From positions 621,001 to 685,000 of the forward strand of contig CALYLW010000164.1 in NCBI GenBank assembly GCA_944989445.1: 64,000 bases of DNA. The letters are read 5' to 3'. Below the pieces are notes generated by a model, which was not told where the DNA came from, did no database searches, and was given only the letters and a program-made list of their open reading frames with translations. Each line of letters starts with the position of its first letter. Position 1 is the first letter of the stretch. This stretch comes from Ampullaceana balthica (taxonomy: Eukaryota > Mollusca > Gastropoda > Lymnaeidae). This document shows positions 1-11,620 of the stretch, piece after piece. A program made the translations under genes and the position numbers.

Positions 1-815
1 TGTTCCCTAATAACTCAAGATCCAGACAACCAAATAACGTGAAATTTGGTACACGTACACAAAATTATACCGGAAAGGTTATTAAACAGGTTTCGTTCCA
101 TATATATAAGATACTGGGGCCCGGGGGCCCAAAATGTAGTTTTTCCCTATATGAGCTATATAAAATAAAAATTATTGAAAATTAAGACGTAAAATAATGA
201 CGCAAATTAATAAACATTTTGGTGTCGAGATTAACAAGAAGGCGATTATCGCCATAAAATAATTTTTTTGTTGTTGTTGCTTTGTTGTTGTTGCTTTTGT
301 TGTTGTAGTTGTTGTTTTGTTGTTGTTGCTTTGTTGTTGTTGCTGTTGTTGTTGTAGTTGTTGTTTTGTTGTTGTTTTGTTGTTGATGTTTTTGTTGTTG
401 TTTTGTTTTTGTTGTTGTTGCTGTTGTTGTTGTTGTTGTTGTTGTTGTTGCTGTTGTTGTTGCTGTTGCTGTTGTTGCTTTTGTGTTGTTTTTGCTGTTG
501 TTGTTGTTGTCCACATCCCTTGCCCTGCGACGACAATGTCCTTCATGTTGTTGTTGCTTTGTTGTTGTTGCTGTTGTATTTGTTGTTTTGTTGTTGTTGC
601 TTTGTTGTTGTTGCTGTTGTTGTTTGTAGTTGTTTTGTAGTTGTTTTGTTGTTGTTTTGTTGTTGATTTTGTTGTTTTTGTTGTTGTTTTGTTTTTGTTG
701 TTTTTGTTGCTGTTGCTGTTTCTGTTGTTGTTTTTGTTGTCGTTGTTGCTGTTGTTGTTGCTGTTGTTGTTGCTGTTGTTGTTAAACCCGGGAAAAGCCG
801 GGTACTTGCCCCTAG
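1..815 (+). mobile_element. Helitron-like unit, 3' end present
   Basis: The unit ends with a Helitron-type 3' terminus. Stem ACCCGG (786-791) pairs with CCGGGT (798-803) across a 6-nt loop, followed by 8 nt, then CTAG (812-815) and a T. Helitrons are known to end in CTRR after a short hairpin and to insert between A and T. Positions 1-165 hold a repeat ('ataactcaagatccagac...') that recurs near 857 and 1526. The interior is a long TTG/TGC microsatellite. The 5' end lies outside the window or is lost. No coding capacity is visible. Confidence 0.55.
263..783. repeat. TTG/CTG trinucleotide microsatellite
   Basis: About 520 bp of imperfect TTG with interspersed CTG and TTT triplets, interrupted by a unique block at 511-545. 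The minus strand reads as poly-Gln/Asn/Thr and the plus strand as poly-Leu/Val/Cys. These long ORFs are a consequence of the triplet repeat and are not called as genes. Confidence 0.9.
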
Positions 816-1968
816 TATACATATAAGACGCATTTGTTGTCTGTCGTCTGTCTGGATGTTCCCTATTAACTCAAGATCCAGACAACCAAATAACGTGAAA
901 TTTGGTACACGTACACAAAATTATACAGGAAAGGTTATTAAACCGGTTTCGTTCCATATATATAAGATACTGGGGGCCGGGGGCCCAAAATGTAGTTTTT
1001 GCTTATATGAGCTCTATAAAATTTTTTTTTAAGTTATCATATTTCCCGTGTAGGTAGAAGCATAAAACTTTCGGTAGTTGTAAAGTGTCATTTTGGCGAT
1101 GGTAACAGGTAAAAAAAAGTAATATAAATTATCGCTTAAGTGGGGCCAGGGGCCCTATTGTAGTTTTTTTTTTTTAAATATTTAAAACTGACTCAACACT
1201 AATTCTTCAATTTCCCGTGAAGGTAGAAGCATGAAACTTTGGGAACTTGCTGAGAACACTCTTATGACGATAATTGTCGAAAAATAATTTTAAAAATTTC
1301 ACTCATGGTAGGCCGGGGGCCCAAAAGCTTTTTTTCTCTCTTATATGGGCTATATAAAACTAAGTCAACACTTATTCCTTATCTTTCTTTGTAGGTAGAA
1401 ACATGAACTTTGGAAAGTTGTTGAGTACCCTTCCGTGATGGTAGCAGTCAAAAAATTATCACTAACTGGGGGGCCGGGGGCCCAAATGTTATACATATAA
1501 CACTTATTTTTTGTCTGTTTGTCTGTTCCATAATAACTCAAGATCCATACAACCAAATAACGTGAAATTTGGTACACATACACAAAATTACATGGGAAAA
1601 CTTCTAAAACAGGTTTCTTTCCATATATATAAGATACTGGGGTCCGTGTAGGTAGAATCATGAAACTTTCGGTGGTTGTTAAGTATCATTAGGCGATGGT
1701 AACAGGTATTATCACTCAGTCTCTTGGGATTGCTGATATAGACTTGCAGACACCATGCTTTTCTCATGGACAGTTATTTGTGGCCTGCTCAAGAGTTGGC
1801 AAAGAGGAAAATCTTTTTGTACACACTCCAAATGGAACTGCCAAAAATGTTGTCTATCACATTGCTTTAAGTTAAATGTACCCTTTATTGCATGGAAATA
1901 AACAGTACTGTACGCTTCTACAGGAAACCTTATCTTAAACCCTGGAAAAGCCGGGTCCTTGTCCCTAG
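816..1968 (+). mobile_element. Helitron remnant with helicase tail and 3' hairpin
   Basis: It follows the CTAG of the preceding unit directly, so the two sit head to tail. It contains further copies of the 'ataactcaagatcc' repeat (857-1020, 1526-1640) and of a 'gtaggtagaa(g/t)cat(a/g)aaactttcgg' module (about 1050, 1210, 1390, 1645). At 1717-1875 lies a Helitron helicase C-terminus. The unit ends with a second copy of the hairpin (ACCCTGG at 1939-1945 with CCGGGT at 1951-1956) and CTAG at 1965-1968. Helicase remnant and terminus about 80 bp apart make the Helitron assignment firm. It is heavily truncated. Confidence 0.7.
1717..1875 (+). pseudogene. Helitron helicase (Pif1-like), C-terminal remnant
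   Basis: Fifty-two codons plus a TAA read QSLGIADIDL..., then CFSHGQLFVACSRVG, then LFVHTPN and NVVYHIAL before the stop. The block 'C-F-S-H-G-Q-L-[YF]-V-A-C-S-R-V-G' followed by a 'TPN...NVVY' tail is the end of the superfamily 1 helicase (motif VI region) of Helitron Rep/helicase proteins. No Rep domain or earlier helicase motif is present, so this is a fragment fused at its 5' side to repeat DNA. The hairpin and CTAG lie downstream, as in intact Helitrons. Confidence 0.8.

Positions 1969-1972
<4 letters not shown>

Positions 1973-2061
<89 letters not shown>
1973..2061. repeat. AT dinucleotide microsatellite
   Basis: About 44 uninterrupted TA units directly after the Helitron CTAG end. Length is likely variable and prone to assembly error. 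Confidence 0.95.
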
Positions 2062-2063
<2 letters not shown>

Positions 2064-2064
<1 letters not shown>

Positions 2065-2180
2065 CAACAAAGCCCGTCCAAGGACGTTCTGCCACCGTTC
2101 GGTGGCATGTTGTAACTCCCTTCCAACAGCCGTGTCGACCGGCATACATGTGCATCACGTCAAAAATACTATTCATTATA
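2064..2180. repeat. Dispersed repeat, uninterrupted copy
   Basis: Near-identical to 63657-64000 except that the latter is split by a MITE. It contains 'ccaccgttcggtggcatg' (a short palindrome ccaccg/cggtgg) and 'cataca tgtgcatcacgtc'. It is the empty-site reference for the MITE insertion at 63705. No coding function is apparent. Confidence 0.75.
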
Positions 2181-2399
2181 GTTAAAATAAATAACTCGTA
2201 AAAACAGAGCTTTTGACTATAAATCCCAACGCGCATTACTCAAAATAAAGCCTTGGAAGAAATACTGCACCAAAAATAACTCGTTTTGAACGTCCGCGTA
2301 AACGTGTTCAACATGATTGGCTGTAGGAGTCATATGTGTTTGAGGGACCAATCGCTATCGATGAACGCACGGAGCATAGCCTTTTATTATATAAGGATT

Positions 2400-2653
2400 A
2401 TATTATATAGGATATATATATAATTCGCCAGAAACTAGAGCAAGCAAGACGAAGTATATATATATGTAGTCGTGTGCACGCCCGCACACGCGTCGCACTA
2501 TGCGCACCGCACTACATAGAAGGAAATGAAGTAATGCTTCAAAACAACTACCACAATGCACACTGTGAGAAGTTTGTGCCAGTTATTTTCCCCCTTTCTT
2601 TACACTATTATAAGCAATTCTGCGGCGTATTCTACGCCGCGGGTCCGATCTAG
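2400..2653 (+). mobile_element. Helitron 3' end, GCGGCGTA hairpin family
   Basis: Stem GCGGCGTA (2622-2629) and TACGCCGC (2633-2640) with a 3-nt loop, then 9 nt, CTAG (2650-2653) and T. The same terminus occurs at 22615-22646 and 29410-29439. The 5' boundary is not resolved, and 2400 is only an approximate limit. Confidence 0.65.
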
Positions 2654-2734
2654 TAAATATAAAATTTGATGTTAAGTTTCGTCTCGTCTTCTGTTTTTTT
2701 ACACTGTTCATATGGTCTCTCATCGCCATGGTTA

Positions 2735-3020
2735 CTTGAATGTTTGGTCCCTTGTCGCGCGGTCACATTGATCTCTTGTCCGTGTGGTAATTTGTCCGCA
2801 TGGTCACTTGTCCGTGTGATCCCTTGCCCGCGTGGTCATTTGTCCGCATGATCACTTGCACCTGTGTGGTCGCTTGTCCACGTGGTCACTTGTCCGCGTG
2901 ATCCCTTGTCCGCGTGGTCAATTGTCCGCGTGATCCCTTGTCCACGTGGTCACTTGTCCGCGTGATACCTTGTCCGCGTGGTTAATTGTCTGTGTTATCG
3001 CGTGGTTATTTGTCCGCCGT
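2735..3020. repeat. Minisatellite, about 16 bp
   Basis: Imperfect tandem copies around 'tgtccgcgtggtcact' and 'gatcccttgtccgc'. No gene. Confidence 0.75.
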
Positions 3021-3985
3021 GTAATGAAATCTTGCACGTTCGTCCTTTCTACTAATTCTACTATAATATATCCTCTTCACCCCCCTCCCCCCACACACAC
3101 ACCTTCCCTCCCCTCCCCACTCATACACCTTCCATCCCCTCCCCACTCATACACCTTTCTCCACTTCACAAGCGCCTCCCAACATGTATCCACTCGGTAA
3201 CAATTCCATTCATGCCACTCTTCATCTCGTCCTACGTCCTCTGCCAAGGACAGACAACCAGCACGCAACATCTATCAGACGGACCGTGTGTCACTGACAC
3301 TATGATGGGAGGCAACTCGACACCATTTGACTTACCAATGACGAGGGCTTCTCCATTCTTCTCCTGCATGCAGCTTATTCGACCCCCATTGGCCTAACAG
3401 CTTTAAGACCATGCGTCGGATTAAGTACGACTATTTATGTCGGATATCATCATGATTCTAACCCGATAAATCATAGTTTATTTAATTTTATTATTGTTCT
3501 GTTCCTGGTGTCTCATACAGGAAATTCACGTTAGGCCCACGGAACTTGTTTTGAGGACCGCTGACCTACTTAGCATGTTGTTTATCCGCTCTTAACTCAT
3601 TGTAATATGCTCCATTCACAACCAACAGGCGACATCGTTACAGTGGTGCTCACACAGGTGTAACATGGCTACGACACGCATATGTCACGTCTCGAGCTTT
3701 AAAAAAAAGCGCTGCGGTTGAATATCGAGTCATAAAGAATGGAGAGTAGAGTCGGGTTCGATACAATGAAAAAAGAAGAGAAACCTGTGAGGGAAATCTT
3801 GGGGAACGTGAGAGGGAAAACTTGTGGAACGTGGGAGGGAAAACTTAGGGAACGTGTGAGGGAAAACTTGGGGAACTTGTGAGACAAAACTTGGGGAACT
3901 TGTGAGAGAAAACTTGGGGAACGTTTGTCTTGGTGTCACGTAACCGTTGATAAAAACTACTCAAGGAAAATAAACATTAGAAGAA
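3020..3985. other. Unassigned single-copy-looking DNA
   Basis: It contains a C-rich stretch (3075-3180) with short repeats of 'cccctccccactcatacacctt' type and a short purine repeat at 3785-3925 ('aacttggggaacgtgtgaggg' type). Short ORFs show no recognisable domain or codon signal. I see no gene. Confidence 0.5.
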
Positions 3986-5180
3986 TACATCCTCACTCAT
4001 CGACCATACATACCTCACTAATTGACCCGTACATACCTCATTTATTGACCCATATACACCCCACACATAGACCCATACGTACCCCCACTCATTGACCCAT
4101 ACATACCCCACTCATCGACCCATACATAACCCACTCATTGACCCATACATACCTCCCTCATTGACCCAAATATACCGCACTCATCGACCCATACATACCT
4201 CCCTCATTGACCCGTACATACCTCCCTCATTGACCCGTACATACCTCCCTCATTGACCCGTACATACCCCACTCATTGACCCATAAAACCCCCACTCATC
4301 GACCCATACATACCTCCCTCATTGACCCATACATACCTCACTCAATGACCCATACATACCTCCCTCATTGACCCATACATACCTCCCTCATTGACCCAAA
4401 TATACCGCACTCATCGACCCATACATACCTCCCTCATTGACCCGTACATACCTCCCTCATTGACCCGTACATACCTCCCTCATTGACCCGTACATACCCC
4501 ACTCATTGACCCATAAAACCCCCACTCATCGACCCATACGTACCTCCCTCATTGACCCATACATACCCCACTCATCGACCCATACGTACCTCCCTCACTA
4601 ACCCGTCCATACCTCACTCATTGACCCATACATACCCCACTCATTGACCCATACATACCCCACTCATCGACCCATACCTACCTCCCTCATTGACCCATAC
4701 ATACCTCTCTCATTGACCCATACATACCTTCCTCATTGACCCGTACATACCTTCCTCATTGACCCATACATACCTTCCTCATTGACCCGTACATAACTCC
4801 CTCATCGACCCATACATACCTCCCTCATTGACCCGTACATACCTCCCTCATTGACCCATACCTACCTTCCTCATTGACCCGTACATACCTTCCTCATTGA
4901 CCCATACATACCTCCCTCATTGACCCGTACATATCTCACTCATTGACCCGTACATACCTCCCTCATTGACCCGTACATACCTCCCTCATTGACCCGTACA
5001 TACCCCACTCATTGACCCATACATACCCCACTCATTGACCCGTACCTACCTCCCTCATTGACCCGTACATACCTCCCTCATTGACCCGTACATACCTCCC
5101 TCATTTACCCACACATACCTCACTCATTGACCCACGTATACCCACCCAACTCATCGACAGATTTTTTTACCCCACTCATT
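3985..5180. repeat. Minisatellite, 23-bp unit, about 50 copies
   Basis: The unit is based on 'cattgacccgtacatacctc'. Variation cat/cgt and ccc/cct/ctt marks higher-order structure: a block near 4150-4300 recurs near 4390-4540. On the minus strand each unit contains GAGGTATGTA, which fits a 5' splice-site consensus, as do the arrays inside AMN. Confidence 0.9.
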
Positions 5181-5349
5181 GACCCACTCATCGCCACGCA
5201 CTGATCTATCGTTATAGCAAGCTCCCCCCCCCCAATCCCCATCAATCCCACACATCCATCTCTCTACGACTCTCGGCCCTAGCCGTATATTTTAAACACT
5301 TCACAAACAAATTTTAACGTCGAAAGCATTCACCCCAATTAGCTCAGAC

Positions 5350-5945
5350 ATTCTAACTAAACCTGATGGGATGAGCCCCCCCCCATTCTAACTAAACCTG
5401 ATGGGATGAGCCCCCCCCCATTCTAACTAAAGCTGATGGGATGAGCCCCCCCCCATTCTAACTAAACCTGATGGGATGAGCCCCCCCCATTCTAACTAAA
5501 CCTGATGGGATGAGCCCCCCCCCATTCTAACTAAATCTGATGGGATGAGCCCCCCATTCTAACTAAACCTGATAGGATGAGCCCCCCCCCCATTCTAACT
5601 TAACCTGATGGGATGAGCCCCCCCATTCTAACTAAACCTGATGGGATGAGCCCCCCCCCACATTCTAACTAAACCTGATGGGATGAGCCCCCCCCCATTC
5701 TAACTAAACCTGATGGGATTAGCCCCCCCCATTCTAACTAAACCTGATGTAATGAGCCCCCCCCATTCTAACTAAACCTGATGTAATGAGCCCCCCCCCC
5801 ATTCTATCTAAACCTGATGGGATGAGCCCCCCATTCTAACTGAACCTGATGTAATGAGCCCCCCCCCCATTCTAACTTAACCTGATGGGATGAGCCCCCC
5901 CCCATTCTAACTAAACCTGATGGGATGAGCCCCCACCCCACCCCT
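5350..5945. repeat. Minisatellite, about 34-36 bp, with variable C tract
   Basis: About 17 copies of 'taactaaacctgatgggatg' followed by 'agc' and a run of 5-10 C before 'attc'. The homopolymer length differs between copies, so unit length drifts. The minus-strand ORF across the end is a product of the repeat. Confidence 0.9.
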
Positions 5946-6380
5946 TCCTCTCCCGACCCCTCGTGTAATTTATTGCTGCACACCTCATATTCCAGCTTTA
6001 AAAAACAAAAAATGAAATATGTTTTATTCCCTGGATTCAAGCTGAGGACACCACGGAGCATTACAATCTTAATTTATGTTGGAACTTTTTATCAATTTTA
6101 ATAATGCAGTTTTATGATTGTTCTTCCTACGTTTCCTTGTGCATTCCATTCTCAGTTCCGCATACTCCTCCTTTCTCACCCACAGCTTTATAAATGTTAT
6201 TTCCTTACTACCACCCACTACAATATTGTTAGTAGAAAAACATAATTTCTGCTTTATTCAAAGAATCGAATACATCGATCTGACAATTAAAATCCCAACA
6301 AGAGAGAAGTCATTCAAACGAAGCACTTAGCTCGCCCCCCCCCCTCCAAAACAACGTTTAGTCACGTGAGCCGTGCTGCA
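5946..6380. other. Unassigned DNA between minisatellites
   Basis: AT-rich with short ORFs only. No motif or splice structure was recognised. Confidence 0.4.
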
Positions 6381-6384
6381 TTCT

Positions 6385-6830
6385 AACCATAACATGTGTA
6401 GTTCTGTGGGTCATTTACTTGTGTAGTCCTGTGGGTCATTCTAACCCTAACGTGTGTAGTCCTGTGGGTCATTCTAATCCTAACATGTGCAGTTCTCTGG
6501 GGTTATTATAACCCTAACATGTGCAGTTCTCTGGGGTTATTATAACCCTAACATGTGCAGTTCTCTGGGCTATTATAACCCTAACATGTGTAGTTCTGTG
6601 GGTCATTCTAACCCTAACATGTAACCCTCGCGTGTGTAATTCTGTGGGTCACCCCAACCACCACGTGTGTATTTCTGTGGGTCACCCCAACCACCACGTG
6701 TGTATTTCTGTGGGTCACCCCAACCACCACGTGTGTAAGTCTGTGGACAGTGTGGGTCACCCTAACCCTCACGTGTGCATTTCCGTGGGTCACCCTAACC
6801 CTAGCATGTATAGGTCACCCTGACCATCGG
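6385..6830. repeat. Minisatellite, about 33 bp, telomere-like core
   Basis: Copies of 'gtgtagttctgtgggtcatt' followed by 'ctaaccctaacat', changing to a 'caccccaaccaccacgtgtg' form after 6640. The CTAACCCTAA core resembles the TTAGGG telomere motif, but it occurs once per unit within a longer repeat, so this is not a telomere. Confidence 0.8.
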
Positions 6831-7347
6831 ACATTCGTCATTATGTTGCTTACTCCGACCCTCACATGTTATTAAGCCTGCGGGGTCCCTATAGCTCCCA
6901 GTAGTCTAGAACCCCTGGTTGTTTATCTCTCACAACAACCATCGCCTCATCGTGTCACCGACTTTAGATAGTTTTTTTTTAAACTCTCCAACCCACTCTC
7001 ATCGGCACAGCGTTGTGCCAGGCTAGAGCACTTCAACGTAACAGTCTCCGCCCCTCCCCCTACCCCCCCCCAACCCCACAACTCAACCGTCATTGAAAAC
7101 CACTTCCCAGAGAATGTCCGGCTCGTGTGTGGCTAAAGCGGTGATAATTGTCATAGGCGGATCACCCCATCCAAGGGCGCACCAACTAAACTAGGTCAAC
7201 ATACGTGGAAAGACACAGCACATAAACAACATGGTACCTGGGGCAGGCAGCATTGTTCATTGGTGTAGAAATGGCTTTTTATACAAGATTCGTGTAACGC
7301 GTTGTTTTGCTGAGTCATTTTTAAAAAATAATAACAATAACAACCCA

Positions 7348-7566
7348 CAGAGGTTTCAGTAAGTTTGGGGGGGGGGTGGTTGCGGACCGCACCGGGTGTC
7401 ACCATCCACAAGGGCTGTCAACAAAATGTAAAAAGTCTGTATATTCCCTTTTTTTCTTTTCTTTTTCACTGGCAGAGTCGGAGAGGAGGTCTATTGAGTA
7501 AGTATTGAGGAGGTAACACCATGAGCTACCGAACTGGGTGACATCAACCCTAAAGTGACGCCTCTG
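7348..7566. mobile_element. hAT-type MITE, CAGAGGCGTCACT family
   Basis: The left end CAGAGGtttCAGTAAG is a diverged form of the family terminus; the right end reads GTGACGCCTCTG. It is flanked by near-matching 8-bp sites, acaaccca (7340-7347) and ataaccca (7567-7574). Related copies at 25743 and 37653 have exact 8-bp duplications. No ORF. Confidence 0.65.
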
Positions 7567-7807
7567 ATAACCCATAACCGGATCAAGAAATTCTTTTCTT
7601 CCCAACCTGATGGCAGTTCCGCCCTCACCCCCCCCCGCCCCAATTTTTCATGGATGGTGCCTTATTACAACAGCACATGTCCAGCGGTCCGAAAAAGGGG
7701 GGGGGGTACAGTTATACAGAGGGGCGTTTCGTACCGGGTGGCGTTAATCCAAGCTCCGCTACTGCATAAATCAAAAGGCGTTTCATCACTTAATATTTTT
7801 TTAAAAA

Positions 7808-8300
7808 CGTAAAAAACAAAGTTTTTGACTATAAATCCTTTATGTACGAGACGTAACTAAAAGAATGTTCATTATAATACGCAGCGCAAGACCATCCAAA
7901 AATACAAAATTGCAGTTGTGTCGTAAAACATGTTTAATATAATGCGCACCGATCAGGAATATGTTTATAAAAAGTGTTGTCAATAAAATACGCACCTTAT
8001 TGCGCGACAGAAAGGTTGTTCAATATAATACGCACCGCGACACTCTATCTCAAAAAATACATGATACATAGGAATAAATAAAATAATCTAAAAAATCAAT
8101 AATTTAATTACGGTACATGCGATCGATCTGAAATTTTGATACATTGTTTTTATCATCGGTACAAAACTGCCTGCAAAATTTCAGCTCGCTAGCTTACGAG
8201 CAAGTGGGTTAAAAATCGATCAAAAGTTTTGGCGACAAGCAAGCAAGCAAAGCAAGTCAACCAAAGCAGACACCACGAGTTAATATAAAGGATTTAAATA
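7808..8300. repeat. Repeat unit A, first of a 501-bp tandem pair
   Basis: It starts 'cgtaaaaaacaaagtttttg' and ends '...gttaatataaaggattta'. Its ends are weak inverted repeats (AAATCCTTTAT...). An almost identical copy begins 501 bp later. Fragments of the family recur at 12415-12536, 21530-21600, 21990-22195 and 60035-60285. No coding region. Confidence 0.75.
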
Positions 8301-8308
8301 AAAAAACC

Positions 8309-8805
8309 CGTAAAAAACCAAGTTTTTGACTATAAATCCTTTATGTACGAGAAGTAACTAAAAGAATGTTCATTATAATACGCAGCGCCAGACCATCCAG
8401 AAATACAAAATTGCAGTTGTGTCGTAAAACATGTTTAATATAATGCGCACCGATCAGGAATATGTTTATAAAAAGAGTTGTCAATAAAATACGCACCTTA
8501 TTGCGCGACAGAAAGGTTGTTCAATATAATACGCACCGCGACACTCTATCTAAAAAAATAACATGATACATAGGAATAAATAAAATAATCTAAAAAATCA
8601 ATAATTTAATTACGGTACATGCGATCGATCTGAAATTTTGATACATTGTTTTTATCATCGGTACGAAACTGCCTGCAAAATTTCAGCTCGCTAGCTTACG
8701 AGGAAGTGGGTTAAAAATCGATCAAAAGTTTTGGCGACAAGCAAGTACGCAAGCAAGCAACCAAGGGTTCAGACACCACGAGTTAATATAAAGGAATTAA
8801 AAACA
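8309..8805. repeat. Repeat unit A, second of the tandem pair
   Basis: It differs from the first copy by few substitutions and by the composition of the 'caagcaag' run near its end. The high identity suggests a recent duplication. Confidence 0.75.
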
Positions 8806-9224
8806 ATGTCTTTGAACAGTGTTAACAGTAGTGTTTCTGTACGATGATAGCTAAAACTTCAAGTGTTAATCGTAGGAAATATGGTCAGGGTGGGTTGGGA
8901 TGGGACCCCCCCCCCGACGACTCCAGGCCATGGGCAATGGCATTCAATAAAATCAGTAACTACCAACGAGTCCGACAGCCGAATTTTCATTCATGCCACT
9001 GAGAGACCCCCCCCCTTTTTTTTCCCCAGTTAGCAGTCACGTGACATTCATTAGATGAACATCGGGGTCATTCATTAAATACCCCCCTGCCTCCCCCTCC
9101 CCACAACCCTCTTGGCCATCCAAGCGAGTCACGTGATCAAGTGACCTTCACCTCCCGCGCACACAAAATCTCACAAAAACAGATCTACTTACTACTACGC
9201 CTGTTTACCAGAAGACGTCGTTGT

Positions 9225-9592
9225 CGGGACATTAAAACATACAGTAGGACACCAGGACATTAAAACATACAGTAGGGCACTAGGACCAGGACATTAAAAC
9301 ATACAGTAGGTCACTAGGCCCAGTAGGACACTAGGCCCAGGACATTAAAACATACAGTAGGACACTAGGCCCAGTGGGACACGAGGTCCAGGACATTAAA
9401 ACATACAGTAGGACACTAGGCCCAGGACATTAAAACATACAGTAGGACACTAGGCCCAGGACATTAAAACATACAGTAGGACACTAGGCCCAGGCCATTA
9501 AAACATACAGTAGGACACTAGGCCCAGGACATTAAAACATACAGTAGGACACTAGGCCCAGGACATTAAAACATACAGTAGGACAACTGGTC
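9225..9592. repeat. Minisatellite, about 34 bp, ~11 copies
   Basis: The unit is based on 'acattaaaacatacagtagg' plus 'acactaggcccagg', with some units lengthened by an extra 'cagtaggacactagg'. Confidence 0.9.
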
Positions 9593-9784
9593 CCCGATGA
9601 TTAGGACAGTTTGTGTAAATTTAGGAGCAACCTGATTCTGTTGACGATTTGTTATAAATAGCCTTCAGTATTGAGCTTGGTCTACTGACTGGATGACATT
9701 TAGTTAGTTTAAACAAGGACACATTATTTGGTTTAAAGAAGGACATTTAGTATTGTATTAGTTTGACATTTAGTATTTCATATG

Positions 9785-10388
9785 AAGGGCATTTTGTACT
9801 ATTAGCTGGACATCTGGTTGTATTAGCTGGACATTTGGTTGTATTAGCTGGACATTTGGTTGTATTAGCTGGACATTTGGTTGTATTAGCTGGACATTTG
9901 GTTGTATTAGCTGGACATTTGGTTGTATTAGCTGGACATTTGGTTGTATTAGCTGGACATTTGGTTGTATTAGCTGGACATTTGGTTGTATTAGCTGGAC
10001 ATTTGGTTGTATTAGCTGGGCATTTGGTTGTATTAGCTGGACATTTGGTTGTATTAGCTGGACATTTGGTTGTATTAGCTGGACATTTGGTTGTATTAGC
10101 TGGACATTTGGTTGTATTAGCTGGACATTTGGTTGTATTAGCTGGACATTTGGTTGTATTAGCTGGACATTTGGTTGTATTAGTGGGACATTTGGTTGTA
10201 TTAGCTGGACATTTGGTTGTATTAGCTGGACATTTGGTTGTATTAGCTGGACATTTGGTTGTATTAGCTGGACATTTGGTTGTATTAGTGGGACATTTGG
10301 TTGTATTAGCTGGACATTTGGTTGTATTAGTGGGACATTTGGTTGTATTAGCTGGACATTTGGTTGTATTAGTGGGACATTTGGTATC
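9785..10388. repeat. Minisatellite, 21-bp unit, ~28 copies
   Basis: The unit 'tggttgtattagctggacat' plus one base is almost homogeneous; the main variant is 'gtggg' for 'ctgg'. Because 21 is a multiple of 3 it gives a repetitive LAGHLVV reading frame, which I do not treat as a gene. Confidence 0.92.
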
Positions 10389-10411
10389 GTATTATCTATC
10401 TTCTACATTAT

Positions 10412-10455
10412 AGGCGCTTCTTCTATACTGAAGATTACTGCGTCCTAAGCTTATT
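10412..10455. repeat. SINE fragment
   Basis: 'ttctatactgaagattactgcgtcct' matches the 3' body of the tRNA-derived SINE described at 53826 and 57440. Confidence 0.5.
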
Positions 10456-10704
10456 TATGTAACTTAAGAAGTGTAAGGGGCCAATTGTTTACTGTTTTTG
10501 GTGCTGATTTACATAAGTTAATTATTACAGTTTGTTTTCTGCCTATTAGGAAATCTTAAATTCAATTTTGTAAGTGTATGGGGCCAGTCCGAGCCAGAGA
10601 TGTGAAGTATTTAAGCTTTTTTAGTAAGAGTGGTGAACTTAGTCAAAGAAGTTTGCTTTTTGAGAAGTGTATGATACTGTTTTAATTTTATGATTATTAA
10701 CTAA

Positions 10705-11070
10705 CTAGGTTGCGCTGCGGCGCCCCCCCCCTTTTTAGGGCGCCTACGGCACCCACCTTTTTCAAAAGCCCAACTAACTTGTTCTTGTAAGATAAATACT
10801 TAATATTAAACTTCCTTAAATGTACACAAAGTAGTTTATAATAGGGGTTGTAGGGCGCCTACGGCGTCCACTTTTTATATTTTTTTTTATTATTTGGTCA
10901 AAAGCCTAAGTAACTTATCCTTGTATGATACATACTAAATATTCCTGAAATGTACACAAAGTATTTATATAAAGTTTTTTTTACAGTGCTAATCACCACA
11001 CGATTTTTTAACTAATTTTAGAAAGCAGCGCACCAAATTACTGTACCAAAAAAAATAACTCTTTGAGTCA
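10705..11070 (-). mobile_element. Helitron family 3 fragment (GGCGCCTACGGCGCC repeat)
   Basis: It contains two copies of the palindrome-like GGCGCCTACGGC motif separated by 'caactaacttgttcttgtaa' and 'tgtacacaaagta', then 'gaaagcagcgcaccaaatta'. The same order is found at 55706-56060 and, inverted, at 23786-24205. The hairpin/CTAG end is replaced here by a C-rich tract, so this copy is truncated. Confidence 0.6.
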
Positions 11071-11407
11071 GTCAGCACTGTTTACAACACAAATGCTGAC
11101 GTTAAAGGTTCATGCGTTGTTTGGTTAATGTTAATCTGGAAACCAAAATGTTTATGATTTTTTAAGTCTATATTTTCAATTTTTAAAAAAAACTGAGTGA
11201 TGTCCCTTAGCGTTAGGCCAAAGTGAGTCAGTCATACATAATTGAGGGTAAATATATATATGATAATTCTTTTGTCAAGTCATCTAATTGGGTTCACATG
11301 ATTTTAAAAAAAAATCATACTTTTTAAAGCCATGTTGATGAGGGCACAGGACATTTTGTTTCGCTAGGTGATTAACGATACTGCTATGTATTATGTAGGG
11401 GGAGGGG

Positions 11408-11620
11408 GGCAAGCGGTGGTCGAGTCGGCAGTGCGATCGGCTGGCGTACCGAGAGTCACGGGTCCGAATCCCTGTAAAGGCAGGGACCCGCTCCCGTGTC
11501 TTAGGCTGCCCATGAGTCCATCATGCTAGCCACACAATTCCCTCCGTGTGGTGGCCATATTGTGAACGCTGCTTCACTTGCCCCATAGACCAGCATGGCC
11601 AGAAAAGAGAACTTTAATTA
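11408..11620 (+). mobile_element. tRNA-derived SINE
   Basis: The head carries an A-box-like TGGTCGAGTCGG and a B-box-like GGGTCCGAATCC, followed by a body with 'gaacgctgcttcacttgccc'. Related copies lie at 47975, 53826, 57440 and 60902. The predicted tRNA part does not fold as a functional tRNA at the acceptor stem, so this is a SINE and not a tRNA gene. Confidence 0.7.

Noticed and set aside
172..833. Poly-Gln / poly-Asn protein
   Set aside because: Trinucleotide microsatellite inside a Helitron unit.
6385..6830. Interstitial telomere
   Set aside because: CTAACCCTAA appears once per 33-bp unit and is not a continuous TTAGGG run.
9763..10413. ORF with L-A-G-H-L-V-V repeats resembling a repetitive membrane protein
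   Set aside because: 21-bp minisatellite; nearly identical at the nucleotide level with no synonymous bias.
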